Made by a program: the position numbers and the translations under genes. Below, in pieces: positions 1 to 17,989 of a stretch of DNA of 64,000 bases. This stretch comes from Salvator merianae (Eukaryota; Chordata; Lepidosauria; Squamata; Teiidae). Position 1 is the stretch's first letter. Every line of letters begins with the position of its first letter. The DNA lies in NCBI GenBank assembly GCA_003586115.2, contig QVOM02000053.1:8454032-8518031 (forward strand), given 5' to 3'. The notes beneath the pieces are model-generated. The model saw only the letters and a list, made by a program, of their open reading frames with translations. It did no database searches and had not been told where the DNA came from.

Positions 1-3000
1 AAACAATATCCTGCATTTTTCTCTCACTGTCTGGAAGCAGCCTCAAATTTAGGGACTCCCAGCTCCAAACTGCACCTTTAGTCAATACACTATACTGACT
101 CTCTACCACTATTTGTTTTCAGAATATAGGAAAATTGTTCACTTGCATTTAATGCTGTGATTTTCAACTGATGTTGTTAGCCAGTTTGAGGATTTTCATG
201 TAAAAGGGTAGGATTTAATATTCTGGGAGATAGTGCATCACAGCAGCTGTTGCCAAATATTTCATTTCTTAGTGTTTGGTGTAAGACACGGAACCACTGA
301 TTAGAGGATCCGGCTGTCTTTATAACTTAATTCTCCGTGACAAATCCGGTTTTCTTGGCAGATTATCTTATATGATAGAAAGGCCAGAAGAAGTGATCTG
401 GAATGATATAGAATAGTAAAACTGCTTAGATATTGCAAAGCTTTTACAGGTACCCCAATTAAAAATAATGAACAGATACAAACCAGGGGGAAGAATTACA
501 AGACATATAGTTCAGTTCATAGTCAACTTTTATCAGTCTACCTATCATGAAAACAGAGTACAGAATTAGATTAGACTCACCAGAGAAAGGAGGAAACATT
601 TCCTTTAACCTTTGACAATTTACAGTCCACAAATGAGCACAGCTCTTTTAACCTTAGGAGGCAATGAAAACAGATTATTTATAACGCCTCCAGTCCACAC
701 CACCATAAGGTGCCAGGGTTGATTGTGGCTTGATTGGTGCCAATTTACTGCAGAACTCTAGTGTTCAAAATACTAAGATCTTTTAATTTCAGCAGCCTTT
801 GTCCTATGAAAACAATCGGTGTCCGCTTTTCACGAGAATGGTGGTAGCTGACAGATATTTGGCAAGGAGGACAAACTAGTGGGTTAGCTGCAAAGTCGTG
901 AAGATTTGAACTCTTAATTACAGTACTTGATTTGCTATTTAGGTTTTCATCTACTACACTGCACCAACTCTGAGGTTTTATAACCTACAGAAAGCTAGGC
1001 TGCTATAACACGAAAACATTTATCTGTACAATTCTGGTATGTATGTAATGCAATCAAGGGCTCAGAATTGATGCGTTTAACAGAGGAGTTTATTACCAAA
1101 ATACAATTAGTCAATACATGACAAAACTTCTGTAAAGCAAAATAAATTATTCTAACAATGTACAGTATTTCAGAAGGCAGTCAAAGTAGTACTACAAAAT
1201 TCGCTTCCATAGTTTCCAAACAAGATGATCCTAGAGAGAATTTAAGGCATGCAGCTTAATGTGCGGTAAAGATCTTATAAAATAAGCCATCCTATCAACA
1301 AGATACAGCAAGAGAGATATCTGCATTCTTTTACATGACAGTTTTCTAAAAGTTTTACACTTTGGCTATAAAAAGCAGTGCCATGGTATTACAATTCCTT
1401 TTCTTATAAAAATATATGTTACTCATGCCCATGAATATCAAATGCAAATTTCTATTAAATATATTCTAATATGACTTTGAGCACCAACTGTACATTTTTA
1501 TTTTAATGATTAAATAAGTGCTTAAAAATGCAGTAACTGGCTGAATTTCACTTTGTCTTACAAGCTAAGAAGAATGTATAGAGGTGCAAGGAAGGCAGCT
1601 TTTCTTTGGGAAGGTGTTGAAGCCAGGCTTGATTGGAAAAATGATCTCAACAGCATGCTTCTAAGTCAATTTTTGCCTTATAACCACAGAGCAGATCAAT
1701 TCAATGCAGCTATGAGGATGGGGAGAACACAGTAGAATTGCACCAGTTTATTCTGCATAGTGTGTCTCCTCAAGCCTAGCTTCATACCTACTAAGAAGTT
1801 CATTTGTGGGACACAATGTTTGTATGGAGTGATGTCGGTGGACTTAAAGGCCCAAACCCCACAAGTAAACATTCAGACTCATAAATTCTTAAGCAGAATC
1901 AGCATTCAACGGATTTTTTTGTGTGGGTTTGAAAGTGAGAAATGCAAAGAAGGCCTGATCCCATTTCCCTCTTGTGTTCCCTGGGCTATTTTGTGTCTAG
2001 AGTTCGTCTAAACCATCGCAAACAATAATTTCTCCTATCTGGGTACACCTTATGCTCCATTATAAGCAGGCATTCCGATGCACATCTCTTTGGAAATAAT
2101 TACAGTTAATCTCCATGGAGTGTGCTCCAAAATGTATCAGGCTCAAGTATTGCAGCCAGAAGTATAAAATAAAATGTTTACCCATAACGGAAATATAACA
2201 GCCCGAAGAAAAGGCTGAATTCAGAGCACTAAATTTGCTCTTTTCATAAATAAAATAGTGGGGGGGCCAAATAATCATAGTTGTATGTCCAAACTTTTAT
2301 TATTAAAATACTAAAATAGAAAGGGAATGAAGACATACCAAGTGTGTCAAAAAGTGCTCTTAAATAGCCAAAAAACAAAAACCCTAGCTGCACAACTCCC
2401 TACAGACTATATTAACACTTTCCAAGGCAAGGTAACATGATCAAAAACAGGCCATCTGCATGGCAACTGGGGAAGAGAAATAATGGCAATTTAGGATAAT
2501 AACAATAAAGTGTCAGTATAGAATATGCTTTTCCTGTGCAAATGAAGATAATAAAAAGATTTTCAGTTTTGATGCCCTAGTCAGTTTTTTTTAAATCCCA
2601 CTTTCTTGTTTAATGGAAGATTACACAAAAAAGTAAGAAAAATAAGTACTGAATACATACTTATCTATCTTCACATACTGTATGTACTGTGTTAAAAAGC
2701 TTTACACGTCTAAAAACCCTGGTTACCTTCTATAAGAATATAACTAGATTTATAAGGTTATAGTTTCACAATTTTCCTGTAGTGTAATATAGAGGCATAA
2801 TCCATAATGGGAGACAAAAGGATCTTGATCAAGTACCTCCATGGCCTTTAAATGATAAATTAAAAATAAACCAAGACTTTTCATAATTTGTGTCAAGATT
2901 TGTATTAACTGCTGTGAATTGATTCTATCAAGGTAGGATATGGAATGCTGACACACTTTGGATAGGTTTACATGTTAATCAGATACCCAATAAGTTCCTA

Positions 3001-4660
3001 TTCTCAAATACATTACAAATCCATGCTGAGGATACAATATTGATGTTTGGACTAAATACAAAAAGCAACAGTAGTAGATAGAAATACTTTATCGGGTTTG
3101 AGGATTAACTTTGATTTAATCAATCTTAAGATTTTACAGCATAAGAGTTAAATACAGTACCTCAAATAAATATTCCCTTTCATTCTCCCCTGTTATGTAC
3201 TTTTCCTCAAGACCACTACTAAAGCATCCATACTCTCAATTCCTGTGAATTATGGGTTATACCATGTATATATTCACAAGAACAAACAAAATAATCCAAC
3301 TTGGGGAAAAAAACCTACAAAATGCCTTGACAGACAAAAAGTTTTTTCTCTGTCCAACTTCACAGTTCTAGAGGTTCATATCCATCCAAAAAACTTGTGT
3401 AGCACCATGAAAACTGTCAGTGTTAATGTATTTATAAATAGAGAAGACATACGTAAGAAATACGTTCTATAGCAATTGGAAACTCAGACCTGTGCATGAT
3501 CTTTATATTAGCACTGAACTACCCAGAGTGATATAGTGACAAGGCAGGTGTTGTGAAAATGTTTCAAAAAAATGAAACATATTGCAGTACTAATTTAAGG
3601 AGGTCAATAATTGTAGGTAGTAGCACAGATAAAGAAATAAGCTCAAGGCATTTTGCAAGGTGTGAAAAGCTCCTTTTTGGAAGCAAGTATATGAAATGAA
3701 CATATCATCATGAAATGAACATATCACCTTTCGCAGTCAGATGGAACACTGTGCACTAAAGTAATTTACAATAATTTCCACTAAGTTTCCATCTCGTTTT
3801 GATGGGCCTATATACTCAGCTTTTTTTTTTTTTTTTTTTTAAACTTAAAGAGTTCTTTCTTTTTTTTAATCAAAACTTTCTGTGAGTTTCAAAGTCTGGA
3901 TCAGATTCTGACCACTTTTGCCAGTGACTGCTTTTTTTCTAGTACAAACTATGCCACTTCTGGCATTCTGAAATGAAAATAGCTACTTATATGCTCGACA
4001 TCTTCCTCCCCTGGACATATGAACAATTTTATTTTGATGAATGGTTAGTTTCAAACAAGACATGCCTTCAGCATTTCTTAATACAGCATCTCATACTGAA
4101 AAAAAAATCTAGCCAGCCACGCAAGTTAGCAAGATGCCAACTTACTTTATCTTGTTTGTACAGCAAAAACAGATAAGTTATTGTTAAATTGTCCGAAAAA
4201 GCAGCATTTAAGCTTCAAACTGTAGGGCCCAAGAATTTGTTAATCCCTTTTGGAAGTTCATGCTTTCCAGATGGTTTTCCACCCCAACTAAATCTACTTG
4301 AAATGAATTTGCTACCCTTTAAAATATTTTCAAAGCAATAATGCTAAATATCTAGACGTAATATCTTCATGTGGATTTTCCATTATATTACTATGCTTTG
4401 GATTAGTAAAAAGCACTGAAAAAATTATGTTGGCTGGGGAAAATTGTTTCAATGGATACTTATCCTATGGAGAAATTTCCTGTTAAGTTATATCAAGAAT
4501 TCATGAAATAACTGATATAGTGGACTTGTTCATATAGTGACTTCAAAATTTAGAATTATCACTGCATTTTTTTTGTCAGCTTTTATCTTTAGTGAATACT
4601 TCAGGTAAGGTTGAGAGTATACAAAAACAGCAATTTAATCTGTTAAGGAAGCTGCTTCAT
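1..4660 (-). other. Probable ZNF507 3' UTR and downstream flank
   Basis: This AT-rich stretch shows no recognisable transposon body and no convincing coding exon on either strand. Several AATAAA signals occur on the transcript strand, for example at about 4033-4028, 2301-2296, 1502-1497 and 1094-1089, so the true poly(A) site cannot be picked. A run of 20 T at 3821-3840 reads as A20 in the transcript. A small direct duplication (atgaaatgaacatatca) sits near 3690-3730. Most of it could be 3' UTR because long 3' UTRs are typical of this gene. I see no exon of DPY19L3, the next gene on this side in human. Confidence 0.5.
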
Positions 4661-10732
<6,072 letters not shown>

Positions 10733-10826
10733 AATATCTGAAAATTAAAAATATACAAACATGTTACAAAACAAATGGTAAACGTTACGGAGCACAAAGA
10801 CAGAACTGGGACAGAACTGACCTATG

Positions 10827-11247
10827 GGCCTTTAGTACTGATTAAGGATCTGTGTAGTACACTTCTAGGCCTCATAGATCTGCAAGTTGGTGTGAATCTA
10901 CGAGACCATGTCCGCTGCTGGTCCGCTCTGTCTGCATTTCACAGAGTGATTCAGCTTAAGGAGGCCTTCATCTGGATCACTAGTAAACCTGTTTAATCAG
11001 GTCTACCAGCAGAACAACACAGCCCTGATCTGGGACTACTGGGGGCACCAAAGCATCCCCCAGAGACCCAGAGATTAGCAACTTTTGGAGGTGAACTTTT
11101 GCGCAAGCTTCTTGGCGGCAGTGTGGGCTAATCCAGATCAACACCATCAGTACAGATGGCGCTGATCCAGCCCATGGTCAGGATCAGTGGACCAGGCTAT
11201 TCCGGACCCATGATCTCGACCAACTGCAGGTAAGTGTGGAAAGGGCC
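10827..11247. mobile_element. Non-autonomous DNA element with GGCC ends, 421 bp
   Basis: The element begins GGCCTTTAG and ends GGAAAGGGCC, and is flanked on both sides by TATG, a candidate 4-bp target duplication. Only about 8-10 terminal bases pair. It has no open frame of interest. The class is uncertain; hAT-like or another TIR superfamily are both possible. Confidence 0.45.
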
Positions 11248-11689
11248 TATGATTAGTGTCTTGATTGCCAGGTCTTTGTTTCAGAAGGAGGATACACCAA
11301 GGACTGCCAATTCTATGACTGACAATGATGTTGTTTCTTGAGTCCATTCTTAGCCTACTTTCAAGCCTCTAGTAAGGCCTGATTTACAAAATGTCCTTAT
11401 GCTCTTAACGTAGCAGAACGGATATAGGATGAAAACAGGATTGGGAGGGAAAAGGCAGAAAAACAGCTGAAGGGTAGGTGAGTCCTTCAGTCCTATCTTC
11501 TCCCTCCTCTTGCAGTGCAATGATGAAAGGGCTGCACAGACTGCAGTTGAGGGAGATGCTTGCCTGTGTCCAGGGAGGTGGAGGGACCCTGCAATTCTAT
11601 CCCCTCTCCCATTCTGGCAGTGTAAAGATGAAGTCAAGTGTCTGCTTGGATGGCAGCGCAACCGTACCTTTCGTTGTTGAGTGCTTTGC

Positions 11690-11995
11690 CCTGGAAAGGA
11701 CAGGTGCGAAATCTGGGTATACTCTTGGACTCTATGTTTACGCTTGAAACTCAGGTGGAGGCGGTGGCCAAGAATGCATACTTCCAGCTATGGCTGGTTC
11801 GCTAACTACAACCCCTTCTGGACAGAGATGATCTGGCCACAGTAATCCATGCTTTGGTAACTTCCAGATTGGATTACTGTAACGCGCTTTACATGGGGCT
11901 GCCCTTGAAGACGGTTTTGAAGCTGCAACTGGTGCAGAATGCAGCAGCGAGACTGCTGACTGGAACGGCTGGCCGGATGCATATCATGCTTCCTC
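11690..11995 (+). mobile_element. L2/CR1-like LINE reverse transcriptase fragment
   Basis: The plus strand encodes LVTSRLDYCNALYMGLPL and KLQLVQNAAARLLTG, the characteristic C-terminal reverse-transcriptase region of L2/CR1-type non-LTR retrotransposons. Upstream, NLGILLDSMFTLETQVEAVA is the matching preceding block, shifted in frame. The copy is truncated at both ends and is immediately followed by an opposite-strand piece of the same kind of element. It is not functional. Confidence 0.85.
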
Positions 11996-12024
11996 TAAGC
12001 ATGCGTGCAGTTGAACAGCTATGG

Positions 12025-12205
12025 ACCTCTCTAATACCATGCTCAAAAATATCTAATATCTTGGCCACTGGGTGACAGTTGTTTAGATTGTCTGGATCCA
12101 GGGAGGACTTCTTGAGCAGGGGCTGTACTACTGCCTCTTTAAGAGTGAGCAGGACCACCCCAGTATGTGCCAATGTGAGTTTCCCTGATTTGAACATCTG
12201 TTGAT
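12025..12205 (-). mobile_element. Inverted N-terminal RT piece of an L2/CR1-like LINE
   Basis: The minus strand reads KEAVVQPLLKKSSLDPDNLN followed by NCHPVAKILDIFEHG, the block around the start of the reverse transcriptase domain (KPLLKKPxLDPxxLxNYRPI in intact relatives). It directly abuts the plus-strand C-terminal RT piece, so the element is internally inverted. Confidence 0.85.
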
Positions 12206-12907
12206 CTCCTGAAAATATCGTGGGAGTTCCCTCCCCCTATCTAATTCAAAATGCTCATGGAAATAAACTATGGAATGAGATCATTAATTTGAGACAGACT
12301 GAAGTTATTAAGCATTTGAATGCTTAAGAGTATGTCGGCCCCTAAGTTGATGACAGGTTAAGAATAAATGCAAATGATTAATGTCTATCAAGTCTCTAAG
12401 CATACCAAAATTAAGGAGCATATATAATTGTCACCTGCTGTCAAACAGTTTGGTTTAGGGGGGAAAGATCATATATCCGAACAATATAATGCATGTTTCG
12501 TATGCTTTTTAGCAACAGAAACTGATGAGAAACATGACTAGAGATTAAAAAACAAAAAGCAAATGAATGAAACTTTAAACCATTCCAAACCGTGATTTGT
12601 TATTTATTTCTCACTATAAGAAGCAATTCAATTTGGCAAAGAATGTATTTCATTTGCAGAATGACTTACTACAAATACTATGCCATTAAACAAGCAGAAA
12701 TTATCTTCCCCCCCATCCCTATGGTGCGAAAACCATACAGGAATCTCCAATGACAAGTTCATTTGCTTAATTAAAACTGCAGTGACAACAGAATGACAAC
12801 CTGGGAATAAGTTGGCACTACAGTTTTACAGATTGTTCTTAAGTTTCAGGCTGATGATATAACGATATTTTGGCTCCAAAAAAGGAAGAGAAACACGTAC
12901 ATAAACA

Positions 12908-12946
<39 letters not shown>
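12908..12946. repeat. (AAT)n microsatellite
   Basis: About 13 uninterrupted AAT units. On the minus strand this gives the poly-Tyr open frame seen across 12846-13076, which is an artefact. Confidence 0.95.
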
Positions 12947-12947
<1 letters not shown>

Positions 12948-13079
12948 CAAAATTAACAGGTGCTGTACCCAGCAAACATTCTCACATACTTTGTGAGTGT
13001 CTATAGTATTTATCTCTCCATGAGAACCTGCCAGGAGCTGCTTCCAAGAGATCTGGAGTAAGATGATAGTACCCAACTC

Positions 13080-13565
13080 TATGCTTCCATTCTACTTGAA
13101 TTGGAAGAAGCAATCCAAGTGCTTTTTGGTTCCCTGAAGAGAAAAAATGGGCTGGATGTGGACCAATACCCTGTAACTGAATCCAGGAGAGATTAAAGGT
13201 ACTGTACTGTATATGACACATTCTTGTGTCTGGGAAATAAGGAAGAATCTTGCTCATTATGGGGTTCCCTCCCCTGGAAAGGACACACGTGCAACTTGGG
13301 GGTACTTGCAGATTCATTAGCATCACTGGAGATGATATTGATGGCTAGGAGAGTCTCTTCTGAGTTCTGGCTGGTTTGCTAGCTGCAGCCATTTTTGGGC
13401 AGTGACAGCTTAGTGACAAAGATCTATGCTCCAGTAGCTTTCAGATTAAATTATGGTCATGAACTCTATGTAGAGCTGCCCTTGCAAAAGTTTCAGAAAC
13501 TGGAGCTGGTACACAATACAGCAAAAAGACTTCTGATGGGTATTTCTGGCAAGACGTGGTAAAAC
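13080..13565 (+). mobile_element. Decayed L2/CR1-like LINE RT fragment
   Basis: The plus strand encodes KIYAPVAFRLNYGHELYVEL followed by KLELVHNTAKRLLMG, a degenerate version of the same LINE RT C-terminal block seen at 11.7-12.0 kb. Bases 13100-13180 look like the preceding palm-region segment. Many substitutions indicate an old copy. It ends in an A-rich (ACA)n stretch. Confidence 0.75.
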
Positions 13566-14064
13566 AACAACAACAACCCAACACACTGATTGCTGCTTCA
13601 TTAAGAAACTGAAATCAAGGGGCTGATACGGGCATATTAGGCTTCAAATGAGTTGGGCTGAAACATTTTAAGCAGTGCCTCCTCTTATACTGACTTGCCC
13701 AGATGTTAAGGTCTGTGGGGGAGGTCCTACTAGTAATGCTCCCAATCTCTGTGGTTCATGTGAGTGACAGTATGGGAAAGAGCCTCCTCCAAATTATGAA
13801 ATTATCCTGGAACGCACATTTTTTTCCCAGGTCTTTGATCACTGAGATGCTCCTCCTCCATGCTGCTGCACTCCACTCTTACATTTGGTTTTATTGGGTT
13901 TTATTGTTTTATTTCAGGTGTGCTTTATTGCTTTTAAATTAAATTTAAAAAGCTACCCGTTTATTAGATTTAAATTGAGTTTTGTTTTGTTTTTTTTAAT
14001 TTGAAGAAAAAGGCAGGTCATACAGGCAGCAAACAAATAAAATGCTATTCAAACTCTAAACGTA

Positions 14065-14130
14065 CAAATTTATCTTATATTTATATCACATCTCTCTTCT
14101 CTTGGAGAGCCCAAGGTGTTGTTCATACAA
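14065..14130 (-). mobile_element. L2/CR1-like LINE 3' end remnant
   Basis: Read on the minus strand, the sequence contains the CTCCAAGAGAAGAGAGATGTG-ATATAAATATAA type terminus (regulatory-looking GATATAAAT plus an AT tail) shared by many L2/CR1 copies. It is a short, old fragment. Confidence 0.45.
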
Positions 14131-14823
14131 TTCCTAGGAAATTTCCTTTCAGGTATTAACCAGAGTCAGATATATTTAGCCTTAGCAAGGCACTGGTTTT
14201 ATGTGTTTTGTGACACACCCTGGAGCCATTTAAAGTAGATGTTGAACATAATGAGGCAAAGCTTTAGGAAGGAATGCAGAAGATGCAATAATAAGTTAAC
14301 TGTACCTCTGCACGTACTTAATGAGAATTTAAGAGAATTTACAGAACATGGTGCTATACCTCAGTCCTATACAGTTGCCTCTCATATAGCACAGTTTCAT
14401 ACAACAGCTTCTTACATGTTTGGAATAATGCAACATCCTTAATTTAATGTGATTTTGGAAACCTGCAATAATGTGACTCAGCTTCTGCAGTGCCATTGAC
14501 TTAACTGTTAGACTGAGTCTCAGGGCTACCAGATAATCAACCAAACTAATAAAAGCCAAAAAAACCCAAACCCAAACCCAAATGTATCTGATATTTCACA
14601 GATTTTTAGCCAAAAGGCAGCCCTACTGGGTCTCCCCTCCTTGGTCCTACTGACTTACATTGGTAGACTAGGCTTTCATTATTTTCCTAATCCCTGGTTG
14701 TTCATGGGCAGTGATTACCCACCACATAGTTTGGCACTACATGGTATTTTGTGGAAACCAAAGTACAGTATTATACAAGGACCTTTATTTCCCTAGAACT
14801 AAGCCTGAATGAACTCAGCAAGC

Positions 14824-14864
14824 CAAGAGTTTAAACTTGTCAGGTTGACAAGTTTAAACTCTTG
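14824..14864. repeat. Perfect palindrome, 19-bp arms, 3-nt loop
   Basis: The left arm CAAGAGTTTAAACTTGTCA (14824-14842) and right arm TGACAAGTTTAAACTCTTG (14846-14864) are exact reverse complements around GGT. The arms themselves contain the palindrome GTTTAAAC. It sits within ZNF507 intron 1. Confidence 0.97.
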
Positions 14865-15654
14865 AGTGCTACATTATTTTGGCCATTTTGTTGCACAGAA
14901 CAAGAAGCAGTTTTGAACTGTTTATTGGATAATTTTCCTATGTTACTATGAAACAAAAACTACAAAAGTTGAACAAAGCAATGGGAAGGAGGAATTTTAG
15001 ACAGATGGTTTCCAAGTAGCAACTTTAAAAGATCTCCATGAAACATTTGTGAAACCAGGTTCTGGGAAGTTTAATTTGTAGCACCGGGTCTTCCAAATGT
15101 CCAAAGCCCAGACAAGCGCAAAGTGTTTGGGAGCAGACCAGAGGGTTCTTCCAAGAACTCTGTGGCCAGTAGGGCATGCCAATGTGGGGAGGTGGTGGCA
15201 TGAATGGGGAGAAACTGGGGTGCAAAGGCAGAAAAGGGAGGCTGTGGCGTGAGGGGAGAAGAGATGAGTCTGCAATATGATAGAAGAGGGGATCATGAAC
15301 CGGTTGAATCAGTTTGATGACTCCCTTTCAAGGTTTGACTCGTTAATGGACCAAACCTTGAACTTAGGAAGGGTTCTGCTTGCAAACAGGGGATGTTTGC
15401 AGCAAACAGTTTAATCAAGAACCCAGTTTGGCACATCTTTAATCATCATCTCTCCCTACTCTTCTTCCCAAATCATCTACTCAACCCAAATAATCCTGCA
15501 GTAAGCATTATCTGTTAAAACTCTCAGTAACACATTTCTGATCTACACTAATACTCTATTCTTCTGAGCTATAGCTGCATAATTGACATTTACTTTGGTG
15601 AGCTTGTGTACAAATAATTGTGCTAGATAATGGTGGCTGTTATTAAGGATTGAG

Positions 15655-15810
15655 AGAAGGGTTATAGCTCAGTAGAACACATGCTTAGCAGACAGACCGT
15701 CCCATAGTCAGATAGATCCTTAGATAGAAAATTGGAGGTGTTCTGGTAAAACTGCAGGAAAGAAACCTTACCAAAGATACTGGAAAACAACTTTCAGATA
15801 CATAGAGGAC
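15655..15810 (+). mobile_element. Degenerate tRNA-derived SINE
   Basis: GGTTATAGCTCAGTAGAACA resembles a tRNA A-box head. It is followed by text like the common sauropsid SINE body (CATGCTTAGCAGACAGACCG, then a CTGCAGGAAAGAAACC segment). The copy is old and the B box is not clean. Confidence 0.5.
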
Positions 15811-16639
15811 TTAATAGATCACATGCCTGATTATAGAAGAAAAAAAAATGTATTAGATATCCTGAAAACAAAATGCACACTTTACCAAAGTTCCTGCTGT
15901 CAAAGGTCTAGCCATTCAACAATTAGTGCAAGGTCATCCGAAAAATTTGTGCAAGGAAAAGCAGTTATAGTATCAGATTGAATAACATTTGGAAATTATT
16001 TTCTTTCCTTTCAAACACTACCATATATGATATTTGCCTGCATGTTTAAAAATGGACCAGTTTTATGATACTGTGCCTATTGATGTTATTTTATAGTGAT
16101 AACATTTCACTTTCCACAAAAGAAACAAACCTTTGTTTAATCTAGAAACTGAACTATTGACATTGTAGCAAAGAGGCTAAGGCTGATAAGGAAATGTTAG
16201 CTTGCTAGTTTTGAGAAAAGTATTAACTGAGTTCCTTTTGCAACTTTTCAAAGCAGAGTATCAGAGTTTCCGGATTCATTAGCCTTCCACAGCCTCACCA
16301 AGATAACTAATCACAAAACACTTTAGCCTTGCATCAGTAGGTTTTTAGCCAATAGTAGTGGGATATATTGTACTGTTAAAATAGGTACTGAGCTGCAGTG
16401 ATTCAGCCTGCAAGTTGTTCAGAAGAGACTCGGAAAATGGTGCTGTTCAAGGGGTTACGGTGCTGGGAAAGAAAATAGATGGGATTTTACAGTCAAGAAG
16501 AATGGACAGCAACAACATTTACATTCCCCTGACTAGTGGCCACTGGGGTCCCCCTCAAATGTACTAATGGACTGAAGGAGGGGAGATGAGGCTTTAGGAC
16601 CCTTGTCTAAATCCTTCCCTTCACCGTCGCCTTTCCCTC

Positions 16640-16780
16640 ATGCATCAGATTTTTTTTAGACTGTATGTCTGAAGGCAGGGACTTGTCTACTATTACATGG
16701 CATAACTCACTCTGAGAGCCTTTTTATAGATTTAAGGGTGGGATAAAAATATATCAATTAATTAAATAAATAGTAGTTCT
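16640..16780 (+). mobile_element. L2/CR1-like LINE 3' end
   Basis: It ends GGGTGGGATAAAAATATATC followed by an AATTAAATAAATAG tail, the standard GGCGGGATAAAAAT terminus of L2/CR1-type LINEs. It lies sense on the plus strand, antisense to ZNF507. Confidence 0.7.
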
Positions 16781-17989
16781 AAAGGAAACCAAGTATATTC
16801 CAGAGAAGGAGGTTTCAACCCTTTCTGGACCATTTAGGCCACAATGTTTAAGCTAAAATGCATTTAGAGACATGCTTCCTGATTTTTTTTGTCAAATATT
16901 TGTATGTTGATGAGGCAGTTATAGTGGCATATCTTACATCAAAACTCTAGAGGGGTAGAAGGAAGATCTGAAGTAAATGGTTAGCTAAGACTGGGCCTGG
17001 ATCTGGGAATTATGAACTCCCATTTCGTTTTGAAGTTCACTATGTGGCTTCAGGCTGCACTAACTCCTTTACCACCAGATGAGAGACAGATTTAGAAGTA
17101 CGGTACAAAGTGCTCATACTCCTGAAATGATAACTTATAACTGGCCACGATGTTGTCAAATCGAGGGGTTGACAGCCTTTGGATCACTGAATCTGCTGCC
17201 GTGCAGGAAATGTGAAGTCAGTAATTTGTTTACAAAGTAAAGAGAATTGGGGAGCGAGGGGAGACATTTTCAAAGTGTCCGGCAGAACTAAAGGAGATGA
17301 CTTCCTTCACACAGATATTATTAGATCAAAGTGCAGGATTGTGTCTTTCGATAAAGTACTAATGTGCACTGCACACTGATACAGCAAATTAATCATCAGC
17401 GATAAGACTCCAGGAATTTGAGGACAGATAGTTTACTGGTGCTAAGAGAAAAAAAAGAATCCACCTCCTCTTTCAATTTCGATGAGGGAACATTCCCAAG
17501 TGCAGCCAGAACCAGGAAGCCTCCTGCCTCCCCTTCACCTTATTCCTTCTGTTCCACTTGAATCATAGAAGAATGGCAAGAACAGTTTCAATTAAGGAGC
17601 ATGCGCTCCTGTAGGGAGCCTTTAAGATTGGTGCAGAGCTTTCCCCATCCTAGCCCCCTTTGTACAATCTGAATAAAGTGATGTGTGAAAGGCACTGGGA
17701 GATCACAGCCAATTGGGAGGGGGCTTGGCAATGGGTTGCACAGGGCCTAGTCTTGCTTCCCGCGGCTCTGATCTAGTAGTGTTTTTATTTTTTAAAAAAA
17801 GCAAACCCCAGAAAAGAAGCGAGATCTATCCACGACCACAGAAAAGAAGACGACAAACCAAACGCCTGATGGCACCTTAAAAGCTACAAGCCCTTAGGTT
17901 CCGGATGCAGGAATGACTATCCTCCTCTGACAGATTTCAAACGGTATGCCATACCATACATGCACGCAAGTCGAGCAACGGGGGAGGGG

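Noticed and set aside
1..4660. Exons of DPY19L3, the next gene in human
   Set aside because: No conserved membrane-protein exon is visible on either strand; the gene probably lies outside the window.
12846..13076. Poly-Tyr protein on the minus strand
   Set aside because: Translation of the (AAT)n microsatellite.
15655..15810. Functional tRNA gene
   Set aside because: The head resembles an A box, but no cloverleaf can be closed and the following text is SINE body.
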